Assembly: GCF_014023125.1 (NCBI RefSeq)
Contig: NZ_CP048914.1
Location: 772,698 to 836,697 of the forward strand
Reading direction: 5' to 3'
Origin: Candidatus Xianfuyuplasma coldseepsis
GTDB taxonomy: Bacteria; Bacillota_I; Bacilli_A; Izemoplasmatales; Izemoplasmataceae
DNA length: 64,000 nucleotides
Under the pieces are notes generated by a model. That model was not told where the DNA came from. It did no database searches and worked only from the letters and a program-made list of their open reading frames with translations. Within the stretch, counting starts at the first letter, position 1; each line of letters starts with the position of its first letter. The position numbers and the translations under genes were made by a program. Below, piece after piece: positions 45,333 through 54,438 of this stretch.

Positions 45333-46574
45333 TTAGTATGGTAATGGATATTTGGTTGTTAAAGTACTAACTTGGGAACGTACTCCTTCTAAAATGGTGT
45401 CGTCTTCTGGGTTCATCAGTGTATCGTAGATTAGTTTTGCAACAACTTTCATGTCGTCTTCGTTAAATCCTCTTGTCGTTACTGCAGGTGAACCGAGACG
45501 TATTCCTGAAGTAATGAATGGTTTTTCGGTATCATTTGGTACGGTATTCTTGTTGCAAGTTATATGAACGCGGTCCAGTAGTTGTTCCGCATCTTTTCCC
45601 GTTAATCCCGTTAATGATTTCACTTCGACTAAAATTAAATGATTATCGGTTCCACCCGAAACTACATGGAATCCAAAATCCTGCAGCTCTTGTGCCAATA
45701 CTTGAGCATTCTTAGTGACTTGAGATTGATACGTCTTAAACGATGGTTCAAGCGCTTCTTGGAATGCAGCTGCTTTGGCAGCAATCACGTGCATTAATGG
45801 TCCTCCTTGAATTCCTGGAAAGACGACACGATTGATTTGTTTATACAGTTCAAAACTATTGGTTAGAATAATGCCCCCACGAGGACCTCGCAATGTTTTG
45901 TGGGTGGTGGATGTGACAATATCCGCGTAATCGCATGGGTTTTGGTGTAAACCAGCGGCGACTAGGCCGGCAATGTGGGCCATGTCGACCATAAATTTGG
46001 CATCCACTTTATCACAAATTTCTTTGATTCGCTTAAAATCAATTGCTCGAGGATAGGCACTTGCACCAGCAACAATTAATTGTGGTTTCTCCTTTAATGC
46101 AAGCCGTTCTAGTTCATCATAATCAATTTGCTCGGTCGTTCTGTCGACTCCATAACTAACAAAGTGATAATCAATCCCACTAAAATTTAGGGGGTGTCCG
46201 TGGGTTAAATGTCCTCCGTGATCCAAACTCATACCAAGAACCGTATCTCCTGGTTTTATGATTGCACGGTATGCACCCATGTTTGCAGTGGAGCCACTGT
46301 GAGCTTGTACGTTCGCATATTTAACCTTAAACAGTTTTTTTACGCGATCTCGGGCTAGATTCTCGGCCATATCGACAAACTCACAGCCGCCGTAATATCG
46401 ACGTCCTGGATATCCCTCCGCATATTTATTGGTTAAGACACTTCCTTGTGCTTCTAAAACCGCTTCTGAGACAAAGTTCTCCGATGCGATTAATTCAATA
46501 TGTGATTGTTGTCGTTGTTTTTCTAGTTCAATTGCTTCATACAACGCTTGATCTTGTTCTTGTAATTTACTCAT
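45333..46574 (-). CDS. glyA: serine hydroxymethyltransferase
   Basis: GlyA is a PLP enzyme converting serine and tetrahydrofolate to glycine and methylene-THF. I chose the ATG at 46574 because GGAGG lies nine bases upstream and it begins [15 protein letters not shown]; it gives 413 aa, the normal length. The PLP lysine lies in [13 protein letters not shown] (about residue 225). [12 protein letters not shown] and [15 protein letters not shown] form the active site. It overlaps the pyrR end by 8 nt. It works with folD and fhs, also in this window, in one-carbon metabolism. Confidence 0.98.
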   Translation of the reverse strand: MSKLQEQDQALYEAIELEKQRQQSHIELIASENFVSEAVLEAQGSVLTNKYAEGYPGRRYYGGCEFVDMAENLARDRVKKLFKVKYANVQAHSGSTANMGAYRAIIKPGDTVLGMSLDHGGHLTHGHPLNFSGIDYHFVSYGVDRTTEQIDYDELERLALKEKPQLIVAGASAYPRAIDFKRIKEICDKVDAKFMVDMAHIAGLVAAGLHQNPCDYADIVTSTTHKTLRGPRGGIILTNSFELYKQINRVVFPGIQGGPLMHVIAAKAAAFQEALEPSFKTYQSQVTKNAQVLAQELQDFGFHVVSGGTDNHLILVEVKSLTGLTGKDAEQLLDRVHITCNKNTVPNDTEKPFITSGIRLGSPAVTTRGFNEDDMKVVAKLIYDTLMNPEDDTILEGVRSQVSTLTTKYPLPY

Positions 46575-47085
46575 TTGGTGATTCCTCCAACTGATAGATA
46601 TATACGCCTGGTTGCTCATGAAACTCAACACGTACTTTTTCACTGGCACTTGTTGGCATATTTTTACCAACGTAGTCCGCTCGTATTGGTAATTCTCTGT
46701 GTCCCCGATCAATTAGTACCGCTAACTGGATCTTTGCAGGTCGACCCAAATCAATGATTGCATCCATACTTGCTCTGGCAGTTCTTCCCGTATACAAGAC
46801 ATCATCAACAATAATGACAACATTGCCTGTAAGGTTCACGTCAAGTTTGGTAAAATTCTCATTTTTGACATCATCGCGGTATCCAGATATATCCAATGAG
46901 TACACCGGGATTTCAACTTCTTCAATTGCCTGAATGTTTTCTTGAATGGCTTCTGCGAGAGGAACCCCGTTTCGTAATATACCAACGAGTACGACATCAT
47001 CTAAGTTATTATTGCGTTCAATGATTTCATGAGAGATGCGACGAATCGTTCGAATCATCTTATCTTCTTCAATTAGTTTACGCAT
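46567..47085 (-). CDS. pyrR: bifunctional pyr operon regulator / uracil phosphoribosyltransferase PyrR
   Basis: From the ATG at 47085 (AAGGAAGTG six bases upstream) the protein is 172 aa, near the usual 180. It has the phosphoribosyltransferase PRPP loop [18 protein letters not shown] (about residues 90-107), [12 protein letters not shown], and the [16 protein letters not shown] segment typical of PyrR. PyrR binds pyr mRNA to attenuate transcription and has UPRTase activity. No pyr genes or PyrR-binding loop are seen nearby. It lies before glyA, an unusual partner. PyrR versus a plain phosphoribosyltransferase rests on this sequence pattern. Confidence 0.92.
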   Translation of the reverse strand: MRKLIEEDKMIRTIRRISHEIIERNNNLDDVVLVGILRNGVPLAEAIQENIQAIEEVEIPVYSLDISGYRDDVKNENFTKLDVNLTGNVVIIVDDVLYTGRTARASMDAIIDLGRPAKIQLAVLIDRGHRELPIRADYVGKNMPTSASEKVRVEFHEQPGVYIYQLEESPNE

Positions 47086-47180
47086 TGCAATCACTTCCTT
47101 GTTCATATGAATATTGTAGTAAATAATCCGCCAGTTGTAAACTATTTAATAAGAGATTATAATGTTATCAAGGTGATGCT

Positions 47181-47867
47181 ATGAATAAACTGTTTTTCAA
47201 ATTCTCATTATCACTCGTATTACTAATCAATACAATTATATTTATTGTATTTTTTCCGTCATTAATTGATGTCGTAGAAGAATGGTTATTTCCATTATTC
47301 TTCATTTACTTTATTCTTGATTCGTTCAGTGTCATGTTCCCACGATTTAACGATTCGATTTACAGTAGTAAGATGGAAGCCTCAAAATTTATGGAAGTCC
47401 CTGATTATGATCAAACAAAATTAAAAGAATTAGCAAAACACAACAATAAAATTTCCATTATTATCTTTTTCCTGTACGCTTCACTCATAATTTGTATAGG
47501 GTTTTTATACAAATTCATCGATTTTTTGGATGAAAAGTACATTTATCTCGTATTTTTTGCATTAAATTTTGCCGATTATTTTTGTATTATGATTTGGTGT
47601 CCATTTCGAAGCTGGTTTTTAAAGAATACTTGTTGTAATACATGTCGCATCAGCAACTGGGATCGAATTATGAAATTTTCAATATTGATTTTTATTCCAA
47701 ATATTTATACCATTACAATTTTTATTCTTGGTGTTCTTATTTTTCTATACTGGGAATACAACCACTTCCGTTACCCCGAACGATTCTATCGAATTTCAAA
47801 TCAATTGTTGTGGTGTACCAATTGTGACAAGGTAACTTGTGGAAAGCAACACAAAAAAAAGGACTAG
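47181..47867 (+). CDS. four-helix membrane protein with CxxC clusters, unknown
   Basis: A 228-aa protein with four hydrophobic segments (about residues 8-28, 35-50, 92-112 and 118-135) plus two more around 163-190. Between them lies the conserved-looking block CPFRSWFLKNTCCNTCRISNWD, and at the C-terminus WCTNCDKVTCGKQHKKKD. The paired cysteines could bind a metal. I have a faint recollection of similar uncharacterised proteins in Clostridia but no name. It stands alone, divergent from pyrR, with a weak GGTGAT site and a terminator at its end. Confidence 0.7.
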   Translation: MNKLFFKFSLSLVLLINTIIFIVFFPSLIDVVEEWLFPLFFIYFILDSFSVMFPRFNDSIYSSKMEASKFMEVPDYDQTKLKELAKHNNKISIIIFFLYASLIICIGFLYKFIDFLDEKYIYLVFFALNFADYFCIMIWCPFRSWFLKNTCCNTCRISNWDRIMKFSILIFIPNIYTITIFILGVLIFLYWEYNHFRYPERFYRISNQLLWCTNCDKVTCGKQHKKKD

Positions 47868-47885
47868 CCTGAGCAAGTCCTTTTT
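47856..47885. terminator. bidirectional terminator between the CxxC membrane protein and the purine permease
   Basis: AAAAAGGACT and its complement form a 10-bp perfect stem with a 10-base loop. The stop of the plus-strand gene lies at the stem base, and the purine permease ends 16 bases to the right. Confidence 0.85.
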
Positions 47886-47900
47886 GTTTAAATATATTGT

Positions 47901-49259
47901 TTAGAATCCGGCGGTTGCTTTTACGACAAAGTATACAACAAACACAACGGATAATACCCACATTTCAATACTAACTTCTTTATGACGTTTCGTTATCAAC
48001 ATTGTGAGTGGATAGAATACAAATCCGACAGCAATACCTTCAGCGATTGAGTAGGTTAATGGCATTACTAAGATAACTAAGAATGCAGATACGGCAATAA
48101 CTGTATCGTTCCAATCGATGTCTTTTAACTGAGATGCCATTAATACACCAACCATAATTAATGCTGGAGCAGTAACGGCTGCAGTAACAACACTTAGTAA
48201 TGGACTAAAGAACATGAATACGAAGAAGAATAGTGCTGTAAATACAGAGGTTAATCCTGTTCGTCCTCCAACTTCAACACCAGCTAGTGATTCGATGTAT
48301 GAAGTAGTAGAAGATGTTCCGGAAATTGCTCCAATTACAGTTGCCGTTGAATCAGCTAACAATGCTTTACCACTGTCTTTTAATTCTCCAGTTTCATCCA
48401 ATAATCCTGCGCTATGTCCTACAGTAACAAGTGTTCCTGCAGTATCGAAGAAATCAATAAACAATAATGCAAAGATTACAATGAAGAATTGGAAATCCCA
48501 AACACCATCAGTGAACCCTTTAGTGAATTCAAAGAAATACGGTGCAGGTGGCGCATCAACAATTCCTGTAGGTAATCCTACTTGTCCAAAGATAATTCCA
48601 ACAATTGAAGTAATGACAATCCCGTAGAGGATCGCTCCACGAATTTTTAACACGTACAATCCGACTGTAACGAGTAATCCAAATACAGCAAGAAGTACAA
48701 CAGGGTCTGATAAATCACCAAGACCAACTAATACGGCAGGATTATCAACAATTAATCCAGCATTTTGGAGTCCGATAAAGGCGATGAAGAACCCAATACC
48801 AGCACCAATGGCCAATTTCAAGTTTTTCGGAATCGCATTAATGATTCGTTTCCGTAATCCTGAAAGACTAAGAAGAACGAACAATAATCCAGAGATTAAG
48901 ATTCCAGCGAACCCTTGCCAAGGTGAATACCCAAGTGTTACAACAACGGTCCATGTGAAGAACGCGTTCATTCCCATACCAGGTGCTAATGCAACTGGGT
49001 AATTTGCATACAACCCCATGATTAATGTTCCGGCGATTGCTGCGATTGCTGTTGCGGTGAAGATTGGTCCCCATTCCAAACCTGTGAGACTGATCATTGT
49101 CCCTGTACCTGTTCCATCATCAACTAATCCTTGTAAAGTAGTTGGATTAACGAATAAGATGTACGCCATTGCCAGGAAGGTCGTTAGACCAGCTAAGAAC
49201 TCGGTTTTAACCGTTGTACCGTGCTCTTCCAACTTAAAAAAGTTCTTTAAAAAATCCAT
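47901..49259 (-). CDS. NCS2/AzgA-type purine (guanine/hypoxanthine) permease
   Basis: A 452-aa membrane transporter from the ATG at 49259 (GGAGG about nine bases upstream). It has the AzgA/PbuG pattern: EFLAGLTTFLAMAYILFVNP, YPVALAPGMGMNAFFTW, FFDTAGTLVTVGHSAGL and ISGTSSTTSYIESLAGVEVGGRTGL, and about 13 hydrophobic segments. These proteins import adenine, guanine or hypoxanthine by proton symport. The upstream purine riboswitch of the guanine type supports guanine/hypoxanthine. The gene ends near a shared terminator. Confidence 0.92.
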   Translation of the reverse strand: MDFLKNFFKLEEHGTTVKTEFLAGLTTFLAMAYILFVNPTTLQGLVDDGTGTGTMISLTGLEWGPIFTATAIAAIAGTLIMGLYANYPVALAPGMGMNAFFTWTVVVTLGYSPWQGFAGILISGLLFVLLSLSGLRKRIINAIPKNLKLAIGAGIGFFIAFIGLQNAGLIVDNPAVLVGLGDLSDPVVLLAVFGLLVTVGLYVLKIRGAILYGIVITSIVGIIFGQVGLPTGIVDAPPAPYFFEFTKGFTDGVWDFQFFIVIFALLFIDFFDTAGTLVTVGHSAGLLDETGELKDSGKALLADSTATVIGAISGTSSTTSYIESLAGVEVGGRTGLTSVFTALFFFVFMFFSPLLSVVTAAVTAPALIMVGVLMASQLKDIDWNDTVIAVSAFLVILVMPLTYSIAEGIAVGFVFYPLTMLITKRHKEVSIEMWVLSVVFVVYFVVKATAGF

Positions 49260-49340
49260 TAAAAAATCCTCCAATTTTTGTGTGTTTGGTTGTATTATAC
49301 ACAATCTAAAAGAGGAGAATATCCTTAAAAAATAAAAAAC

Positions 49341-49416
49341 GGATTATAGTCCCAACGTTTACGGTGTCGGGGTAGAAACAATCGAACCCTATTATCGATC
49401 ATATATAATACCAACC
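49341..49416 (-). promoter_or_regulatory. purine (guanine-type) riboswitch
   Basis: On the minus strand the hallmarks of the purine aptamer occur in order: a P2 stem ATCGA/TCGAT, GTTTCTACC (J2/3), a P3 stem with loop CCGTAAA, and GACTAT (J3/1). The C in GACTAT is the specificity base and indicates guanine/hypoxanthine rather than adenine. P1 (GG-T-ATT with AATCC) is short and imperfect. It lies about 80 bases upstream of the purine permease ATG. A T6-A-T6 tract follows P1 directly. Confidence 0.9.
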
Positions 49417-49423
49417 AGTTTTA

Positions 49424-49452
49424 AGTGTATCGAAACTTGAACAATTGTTCAA
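49424..49452 (-). promoter_or_regulatory. promoter of the riboswitch-permease unit with 16-bp palindrome
   Basis: On the minus strand TTGAAC (-35) and TACACT (-10) are 17 bases apart, placing the start just before the aptamer. The -35 is embedded in a perfect 16-bp palindrome TTGAACAATTGTTCAA (49437-49452), which could be an operator. Confidence 0.5.
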
Positions 49453-49474
49453 TAGTGTGAAAACACTTTCATAG

Positions 49475-49502
49475 AAAAAGACGCTAGTTTAGGCGTCTTT
49501 TT
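49475..49502 (-). terminator. intrinsic terminator overlapping the DUF1461 gene end
   Basis: AAAAAGACGC and its complement flank an 8-base loop. The stop codon of the DUF1461 gene overlaps the stem. It insulates the purine biosynthesis operon from the riboswitch unit. Confidence 0.88.
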
Positions 49503-50125
49503 ACAATTTTTTCATTTAGGAGATAGATTCCAGCAATCGATCCACCGAATAATAGTAAGATAATCAAACCACTTACCATCCAAAAGCTCTGTGGCAATAA
49601 CAGTATCAATACATCATCCCAGTATAATAACCAGTCATCATTGGTAAAGAACAATTCGTGAAAGATGCGAAATGTCGTATCGAAATCAATGATGACGGCT
49701 CCACCGACAAATACGATAAAGGCAATTGGTCCAAACGGCATGACTTTTAGTGTTTTATACAGTTCTTTGGGATCTTTCTTATACTGATAGAATAGCAAGC
49801 CTGATCCAACTATCAGTGAACCCAAAGCAACAAGTCGTAAGGTAGTGTATAAGTTTTTCACATCAACCATGTGACTGATTTCGGTATCCCTCATAATCGT
49901 GGAATCATCATTTTCATCCATTCCGAATTCCAAATCATCGTATTGATAGTTTAAGTATCCCATAATCCGTTCAATTGCATAATCATGATCGTACTCAATT
50001 AATGCATGGGATGGGTAAATCCCTTTGGATAGACGTAAATAGGTTTTTGTAGTAAGTAAACTAGCAAACAACATTACAAGAAAAATTGGTATGGTAATGT
50101 TGATAATTATCCGTGTAATTCTCAT
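49484..50125 (-). CDS. DUF1461 (TIGR01906-type) integral membrane protein
   Basis: A 213-aa protein with hydrophobic segments at about residues 5-25, 93-112, 128-147 and 180-203. The exposed loop (30-90) carries RIMGYLNYQ and the HMVDVKNLY sequence. The later motif FHELFFTNDDWLLYWDDVLILLLPQSFW is typical of the DUF1461/TIGR01906 family. It follows purB by 18 nt and is probably in the same operon. Function is unknown. Confidence 0.82.
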   Translation of the reverse strand: MRITRIIINITIPIFLVMLFASLLTTKTYLRLSKGIYPSHALIEYDHDYAIERIMGYLNYQYDDLEFGMDENDDSTIMRDTEISHMVDVKNLYTTLRLVALGSLIVGSGLLFYQYKKDPKELYKTLKVMPFGPIAFIVFVGGAVIIDFDTTFRIFHELFFTNDDWLLYWDDVLILLLPQSFWMVSGLIILLLFGGSIAGIYLLNEKIVKRRLN

Positions 50126-50143
50126 GATGCCTCCTTGTGTAGG

Positions 50144-51439
50144 CTACCGTATACCTACTCGTTTAAATATAGTGTCGACCTGGCGAAGGTAGTACTCAAC
50201 GGTAAACAACTCATCCAACTCTTTGTTATTGATATAAGATAATATCATCTCATTCGCATGAAGCAACTCTTTAAAATCCATTTGCTGTTGCCATGCTTTC
50301 ATTGCTAATGGTTGTACGGTATCATAAGCCATTTCTCGGGACATCCCTTTTTCAATCAACGTGGATAAAATACGTTGTGAAAAGATAACCCCTTTTGTGA
50401 TGAAGATATTATCATACATTCGACCAGGGAACACCGTTAGATTCTCTAAAACTCGTCGATATCGATGTAATGCATAATCAGTAATCATCATAGCATCCGG
50501 GAAAATAACACGTTCAACCGAAGAATGTGATATATCTCGTTCGTGCCATAACGGTACATTTTCATAGGCACTTACCATGTATCCACGGAGAATTCGAGCA
50601 ACGCCGGTTATGTTCTCCGAACTAATCGGATTGCGCTTATGGGGCATAGCACTTGATCCTTTTTGTCCTTTGTTAAAGAACTCCTCTACTTCACGAACTT
50701 CCGTTCGTTGAAGATGACGGATTTCAAGCGCGATTTTCTCCATAGAAGCACCGATCAATGCCAATTCGGCCATATATGCCGCATGGCGATCACGCTGCAA
50801 AGTCTGGGTTGAAATATTGGTAGACCCGATACCGAGTGCTTGACAAACATAATCCTGTATAAATGGTGGTGTATTAGCAAAATTACCTACTGCACCACTG
50901 ATTTTTCCAACTTCAAGCCCTTGTCGGACTTCTTTAAATCGTTTAATATGTCGGGTAAACTCATCATACCACAAGGCCCATTTTAAGCCAAACGATGTGA
51001 TATCTGCGTGTATTCCATGGGTACGTCCGATACAAGGAATATCCTTGTATTGTAACGCCTGCTTCTTGAGAGTTTCATGGAATGCTAGAAGATCTTGTTC
51101 AATAATGTCATTAGCCTGTTTATATAAGTATCCTAAAGCTGTATCAACGACATCGGTACTTGTTAAGCCATAATGAACCCATTTCTTTTCTTCTCCAAGG
51201 GATTCACTAACACAACGTGTGAAGGCGACAATATCGTGTTTGGTTTCTTGTTCGATTTCTTGAATGCGTTTTACACGAAAGGTTGCCTTATTTCGAATCT
51301 TGTGTACATCCTCTTTAGGAATAGTACCAAGTTCACTCCATGCTTCTAAGGTTTTGATTTCAACTTCTAAATAAGCCTGGAACTTCGCTTCTTCAGTAAA
51401 TAGACGATGCATCTCATCTCGACGATATCGCGAAATCAT
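50144..51439 (-). CDS. purB: adenylosuccinate lyase
   Basis: PurB cleaves SAICAR and adenylosuccinate, releasing fumarate, in purine synthesis. The 431-aa sequence has the fumarase/lyase signature [11 protein letters not shown] (about residue 260) with the catalytic Ser, [17 protein letters not shown] with an active His, and [14 protein letters not shown]. Length is that of the Bacillus enzyme. The start overlaps the folD stop by 4 nt. DUF1461 follows by 18 nt. Confidence 0.97.
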   Translation of the reverse strand: MISRYRRDEMHRLFTEEAKFQAYLEVEIKTLEAWSELGTIPKEDVHKIRNKATFRVKRIQEIEQETKHDIVAFTRCVSESLGEEKKWVHYGLTSTDVVDTALGYLYKQANDIIEQDLLAFHETLKKQALQYKDIPCIGRTHGIHADITSFGLKWALWYDEFTRHIKRFKEVRQGLEVGKISGAVGNFANTPPFIQDYVCQALGIGSTNISTQTLQRDRHAAYMAELALIGASMEKIALEIRHLQRTEVREVEEFFNKGQKGSSAMPHKRNPISSENITGVARILRGYMVSAYENVPLWHERDISHSSVERVIFPDAMMITDYALHRYRRVLENLTVFPGRMYDNIFITKGVIFSQRILSTLIEKGMSREMAYDTVQPLAMKAWQQQMDFKELLHANEMILSYINNKELDELFTVEYYLRQVDTIFKRVGIR

Positions 51440-52287
51440 GGCTTTACTATCCTTTCAAAACATTCTAAGGTATTTTGCAATAATGATGTAATCGTCATAG
51501 GACCTACTCCTCCAGGTACAGGAGTGATATAGGACGCTTTGTCTTTAATCGCTTCAAAATCACAATCCCCTACAAGTTTTCCATCAACTCGATTGACACC
51601 AACATCAATGACAACAGCCCCTTCTTTTACCATATCGGCAGTAACGGTGTTGGCACGTCCTACAGCTGCAACAATGATATCAGCACGAAGACATTTTTCC
51701 TTCAGATTTTTGGTTCTACTATGGGCGATTGTCACGGTACAATGTTCTTTCATCAACAGCATAGCTGCGGGTTTTCCCACAATATTACTACGTCCGATAA
51801 TGAGGGCATCTTTACCTTGTAGTTCAATGTTTTTACTATGCAACATCGTTAAGATTCCTTTCGGTGTTGCGGGTAGAATGGCGGGTCTCCCAAGATGCAT
51901 ATAAGCAACATTCAACGGATGAAATCCATCCACATCTTTGGTGATATCAATTGCATCGATGACTTTATTCTCATCAATATGTTTTGGTAGTGGTAATTGA
52001 ACTAATACACCATGAACCTCATCGTCATTATTTAATGTTTCAACAATGTCTAATAATTCTTCTTCAGAAATGGTATCGGGTTTTCGAATGACTGTACTAT
52101 GGATCCCCGCTTTCGTACAAGCACGTTCTTTCCCCCGTACGTAACTCTGACTTGCAGGATCTTCCCCAACGAGTACAACCGCTAAATGGGGCACTTTCCC
52201 ATATTTTTCTTGTAGCGCTAATACATCCAAACGAACTTGTTCTCGTACATCTTTGGACAATGCTTTTCCACTAATAATTTCACCCAT
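51436..52287 (-). CDS. folD: methylenetetrahydrofolate dehydrogenase / cyclohydrolase FolD
   Basis: FolD interconverts methylene-THF and formyl-THF with NADP. The 283-aa protein has [17 protein letters not shown] (catalytic Lys in YVxxK), [35 protein letters not shown] (cofactor site) and VPGGVGPMT. It shares one base with the stop of the flavin reductase-like gene and overlaps purB by 4 nt. With fhs and glyA it forms the cell's one-carbon cycle, feeding formyl-THF to purine synthesis. Confidence 0.98.
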   Translation of the reverse strand: MGEIISGKALSKDVREQVRLDVLALQEKYGKVPHLAVVLVGEDPASQSYVRGKERACTKAGIHSTVIRKPDTISEEELLDIVETLNNDDEVHGVLVQLPLPKHIDENKVIDAIDITKDVDGFHPLNVAYMHLGRPAILPATPKGILTMLHSKNIELQGKDALIIGRSNIVGKPAAMLLMKEHCTVTIAHSRTKNLKEKCLRADIIVAAVGRANTVTADMVKEGAVVIDVGVNRVDGKLVGDCDFEAIKDKASYITPVPGGVGPMTITSLLQNTLECFERIVKP

Positions 52288-52805
52288 TATTCTTCTCCTT
52301 CTATCTGATACGTATCAATAATTTCACCATAATACACCATATGGAAGTTATTATTCGGATAGTACCGATCTTTTACCTGTTCCATAATAGCGTTTGGCTC
52401 CAAAGCTTGTCGATAAATAATTTTACATTCATAATGTAATTCACATTGTTGAATGACTGGGGTTTCGACTTTTCTACCTTTTACCAAGGTAAGATCTAAG
52501 TCTTTGATCTTATCAGTTTCTCGTGCTGATTTCGTACCACAGTATGCCAGTTCTTTCTTCATCGTACCAAATTTTGGAACACTTATCGTAAATTCATCAG
52601 TATATTTTAAGTAATTGTAGGTTTCTCGTGAATACCGGACATAAATCGCATATACGGGCTTTCCCCAAATGATATGAATTCCACCCCAAGCGATGGTCAT
52701 CGTATTGATCCGTCGTCCTTTTTTGGTGGTTAGAAATGCACCTTTTGCCAATTGGTTCAACATTGTGTCGCTTTCGCTATATAAGGATATATCAATATAC
52801 TTCAT
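52287..52805 (-). CDS. flavin reductase-like (flavoredoxin) protein
   Basis: A 172-aa protein of the flavin-reductase-like FMN-binding split-barrel family. It has NTMTIAWGGIHIIWGKPVYAIYVR (N-terminal strand typical of FMN-binding domain proteins), EFTISVP, and ELAYCGTKSARETDKI. It is the first gene of the folD-purB operon, with GGAGGTG before the ATG and an extended -10 promoter. Its role is unclear: possibly supplying reduced flavin or acting as an NADH/NADPH-dependent oxidoreductase. Confidence 0.85.
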   Translation of the reverse strand: MKYIDISLYSESDTMLNQLAKGAFLTTKKGRRINTMTIAWGGIHIIWGKPVYAIYVRYSRETYNYLKYTDEFTISVPKFGTMKKELAYCGTKSARETDKIKDLDLTLVKGRKVETPVIQQCELHYECKIIYRQALEPNAIMEQVKDRYYPNNNFHMVYYGEIIDTYQIEGEE

Positions 52806-52823
52806 ACGAACACCTCCAAGACT

Positions 52824-52832
52824 ATTATAACA
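52824..52832 (-). promoter_or_regulatory. extended -10 promoter of the flavin reductase-folD-purB operon
   Basis: On the minus strand TG-T-TATAAT (TATAAT at 52824-52829) lies 18 nt before the ATG. No clear -35 is seen. ACAT-GCGT-ATGT just upstream is an imperfect palindrome. Confidence 0.55.
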
Positions 52833-52855
52833 TTAAACATACGCATGTATAGAAA

Positions 52856-52886
52856 AAAAGGCAACCAATCTATCTGGTTGCCTTTT
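52856..52886 (-). terminator. intrinsic terminator after the M32 carboxypeptidase gene
   Basis: A 12-bp perfect stem (AAAAGGCAACCA and its complement) with a 7-base loop and flanking A/T tracts, 20 bases after the M32 carboxypeptidase stop. Confidence 0.88.
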
Positions 52887-52905
52887 GGCTATTTTTAGCG
52901 GTTTA

Positions 52906-54396
52906 CTAGAAATATAGTTCCGTATATTTTTCTTTGAGATATTCTACATAATATATTGGATTAAACGGTTCACCTGTGACGTCGAGAATTAATTCAGCAG
53001 GGGTTTTGGATTGTCCAAATTGATGTATTTTTTCTTTTAGCCAATCATTGATCGCTTTGATGTTGTTGTTGCGAACTAAATCATCAAGATCCAAATCCTG
53101 CTTCATCGCATGAACAAATTGTGCCGCGTATGCGGTTCCTAGTGCATAGGTTGGGAAATACCCAAACAATCCAGCACTCCAATGGACATCTTGTAATACA
53201 CCTTCGGCATTCGTTGGGGGTTCAATACCTAAATATTCAACCATCTTTTGATTCCAAACTTCTGGTAGTTCGTCCACTTCAATCTCATTACTAAACAGTT
53301 TTCGTTCAATTTCATAACGAATCATAATGTGTAGTGGATACGTTAATTCATCGGCCTCAACACGAATTAGTGACGCTTCGACCTTGTTGGCATTACGGTA
53401 GAAATCATCCGCCGTTATATCTTTTGTTTCTTCTGGGAAAATCTCTTGAAACTTAGGATAATGCGCTTCCCAAAATGCTTTACTGCGGCCAATAACATTT
53501 TCATAGAATCGTGATTGGGATTCGTGAACACCCATGGATGCTCCACCATTGAGTCCCGTATCATTCCATTTATCATCCACTTGTTGTTCATAGGTCGCAT
53601 GTCCAAGTTCGTGAATAGCAGCAAAAATGGATGAAAATACGTAGTTTTCCAAATATCGCGTTGTAAATCGAACATCGGATGGATGTGTGTTCCATGTAAA
53701 TGGATGTACACTCTCTTTCATCAACCCTTTGGTTCGATCAAAGGCTAACACATCAATCAAATAATCACAGAATTCCTTTTGTTTTTTAGGATCAAATGAA
53801 TTTGTAGAAAAGTCTTTCTTAAGCGGTTTTCCATCTTTTAAGACTTTGTGTACAAACGGAACAAGTTCTTTGCGTAACGTATCGAAAAAATGGTCGTATT
53901 GTTTCATTGTCATTCCTTCTTCAAAGTCATCGAGCAAGACATCATAATCTTCCATATCAAGTTCATAATAGGAGACAAATTTGCGATTATAGTCCACTAA
54001 CTTTGCTAGATTGTCTTTGAATAAATCCCAATTGTCTTGTGCTTTTGCATCTTCCCAAAGACGTTGCGATAAATTGACAAGTTTATTGTATTCAACAAAC
54101 TCATTTTCTGGAATTTTAACCATCTTATCCATGTCTTTTTTAGCACGTTTAATTTCTAATTGCATATGCTTATCAAGTTCATCTAATCGCTCATATAAGC
54201 CATATACCGCTTGTTTAAATTCGTCACCTGTACGTAGTTTAAACACTTCTTGAGATAGAACTGCCAACATTTCAGCGCGACGTTGAAAAGCACCTCGCGG
54301 TGCTTCTGTTTGGCTGTCCCATCCAACGACATTTATTACATATCCATAGGCTTTTAATTTCTTTTGAATTGCCTTATATTGATCTAATAATTCCAT
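52906..54396 (-). CDS. M32 family metallocarboxypeptidase (carboxypeptidase Taq-like)
   Basis: The 496-aa protein has the zinc site AAIHELGHATYEQQ (HExxH at about residue 261) and the later glutamate in HESQSRFYENVIGRS. YPLHIMIRYEIERKLF and the C-terminal GLFGYFPTYALGTAYAAQ also match M32 carboxypeptidases. The enzyme removes C-terminal residues from peptides in the cytoplasm. Length is normal. It stands alone, with a terminator after it. Confidence 0.95.
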   Translation of the reverse strand: MELLDQYKAIQKKLKAYGYVINVVGWDSQTEAPRGAFQRRAEMLAVLSQEVFKLRTGDEFKQAVYGLYERLDELDKHMQLEIKRAKKDMDKMVKIPENEFVEYNKLVNLSQRLWEDAKAQDNWDLFKDNLAKLVDYNRKFVSYYELDMEDYDVLLDDFEEGMTMKQYDHFFDTLRKELVPFVHKVLKDGKPLKKDFSTNSFDPKKQKEFCDYLIDVLAFDRTKGLMKESVHPFTWNTHPSDVRFTTRYLENYVFSSIFAAIHELGHATYEQQVDDKWNDTGLNGGASMGVHESQSRFYENVIGRSKAFWEAHYPKFQEIFPEETKDITADDFYRNANKVEASLIRVEADELTYPLHIMIRYEIERKLFSNEIEVDELPEVWNQKMVEYLGIEPPTNAEGVLQDVHWSAGLFGYFPTYALGTAYAAQFVHAMKQDLDLDDLVRNNNIKAINDWLKEKIHQFGQSKTPAELILDVTGEPFNPIYYVEYLKEKYTELYF

Positions 54397-54438
54397 CGTA
54401 TCACTCCTTGAGTAAATTATATCATGAATGAGTATGTT

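Noticed and set aside
46567-47180. PyrR-binding attenuator near pyrR
   Set aside because: No antiterminator/anti-antiterminator hairpins are seen upstream of pyrR, and no pyr biosynthetic gene follows.
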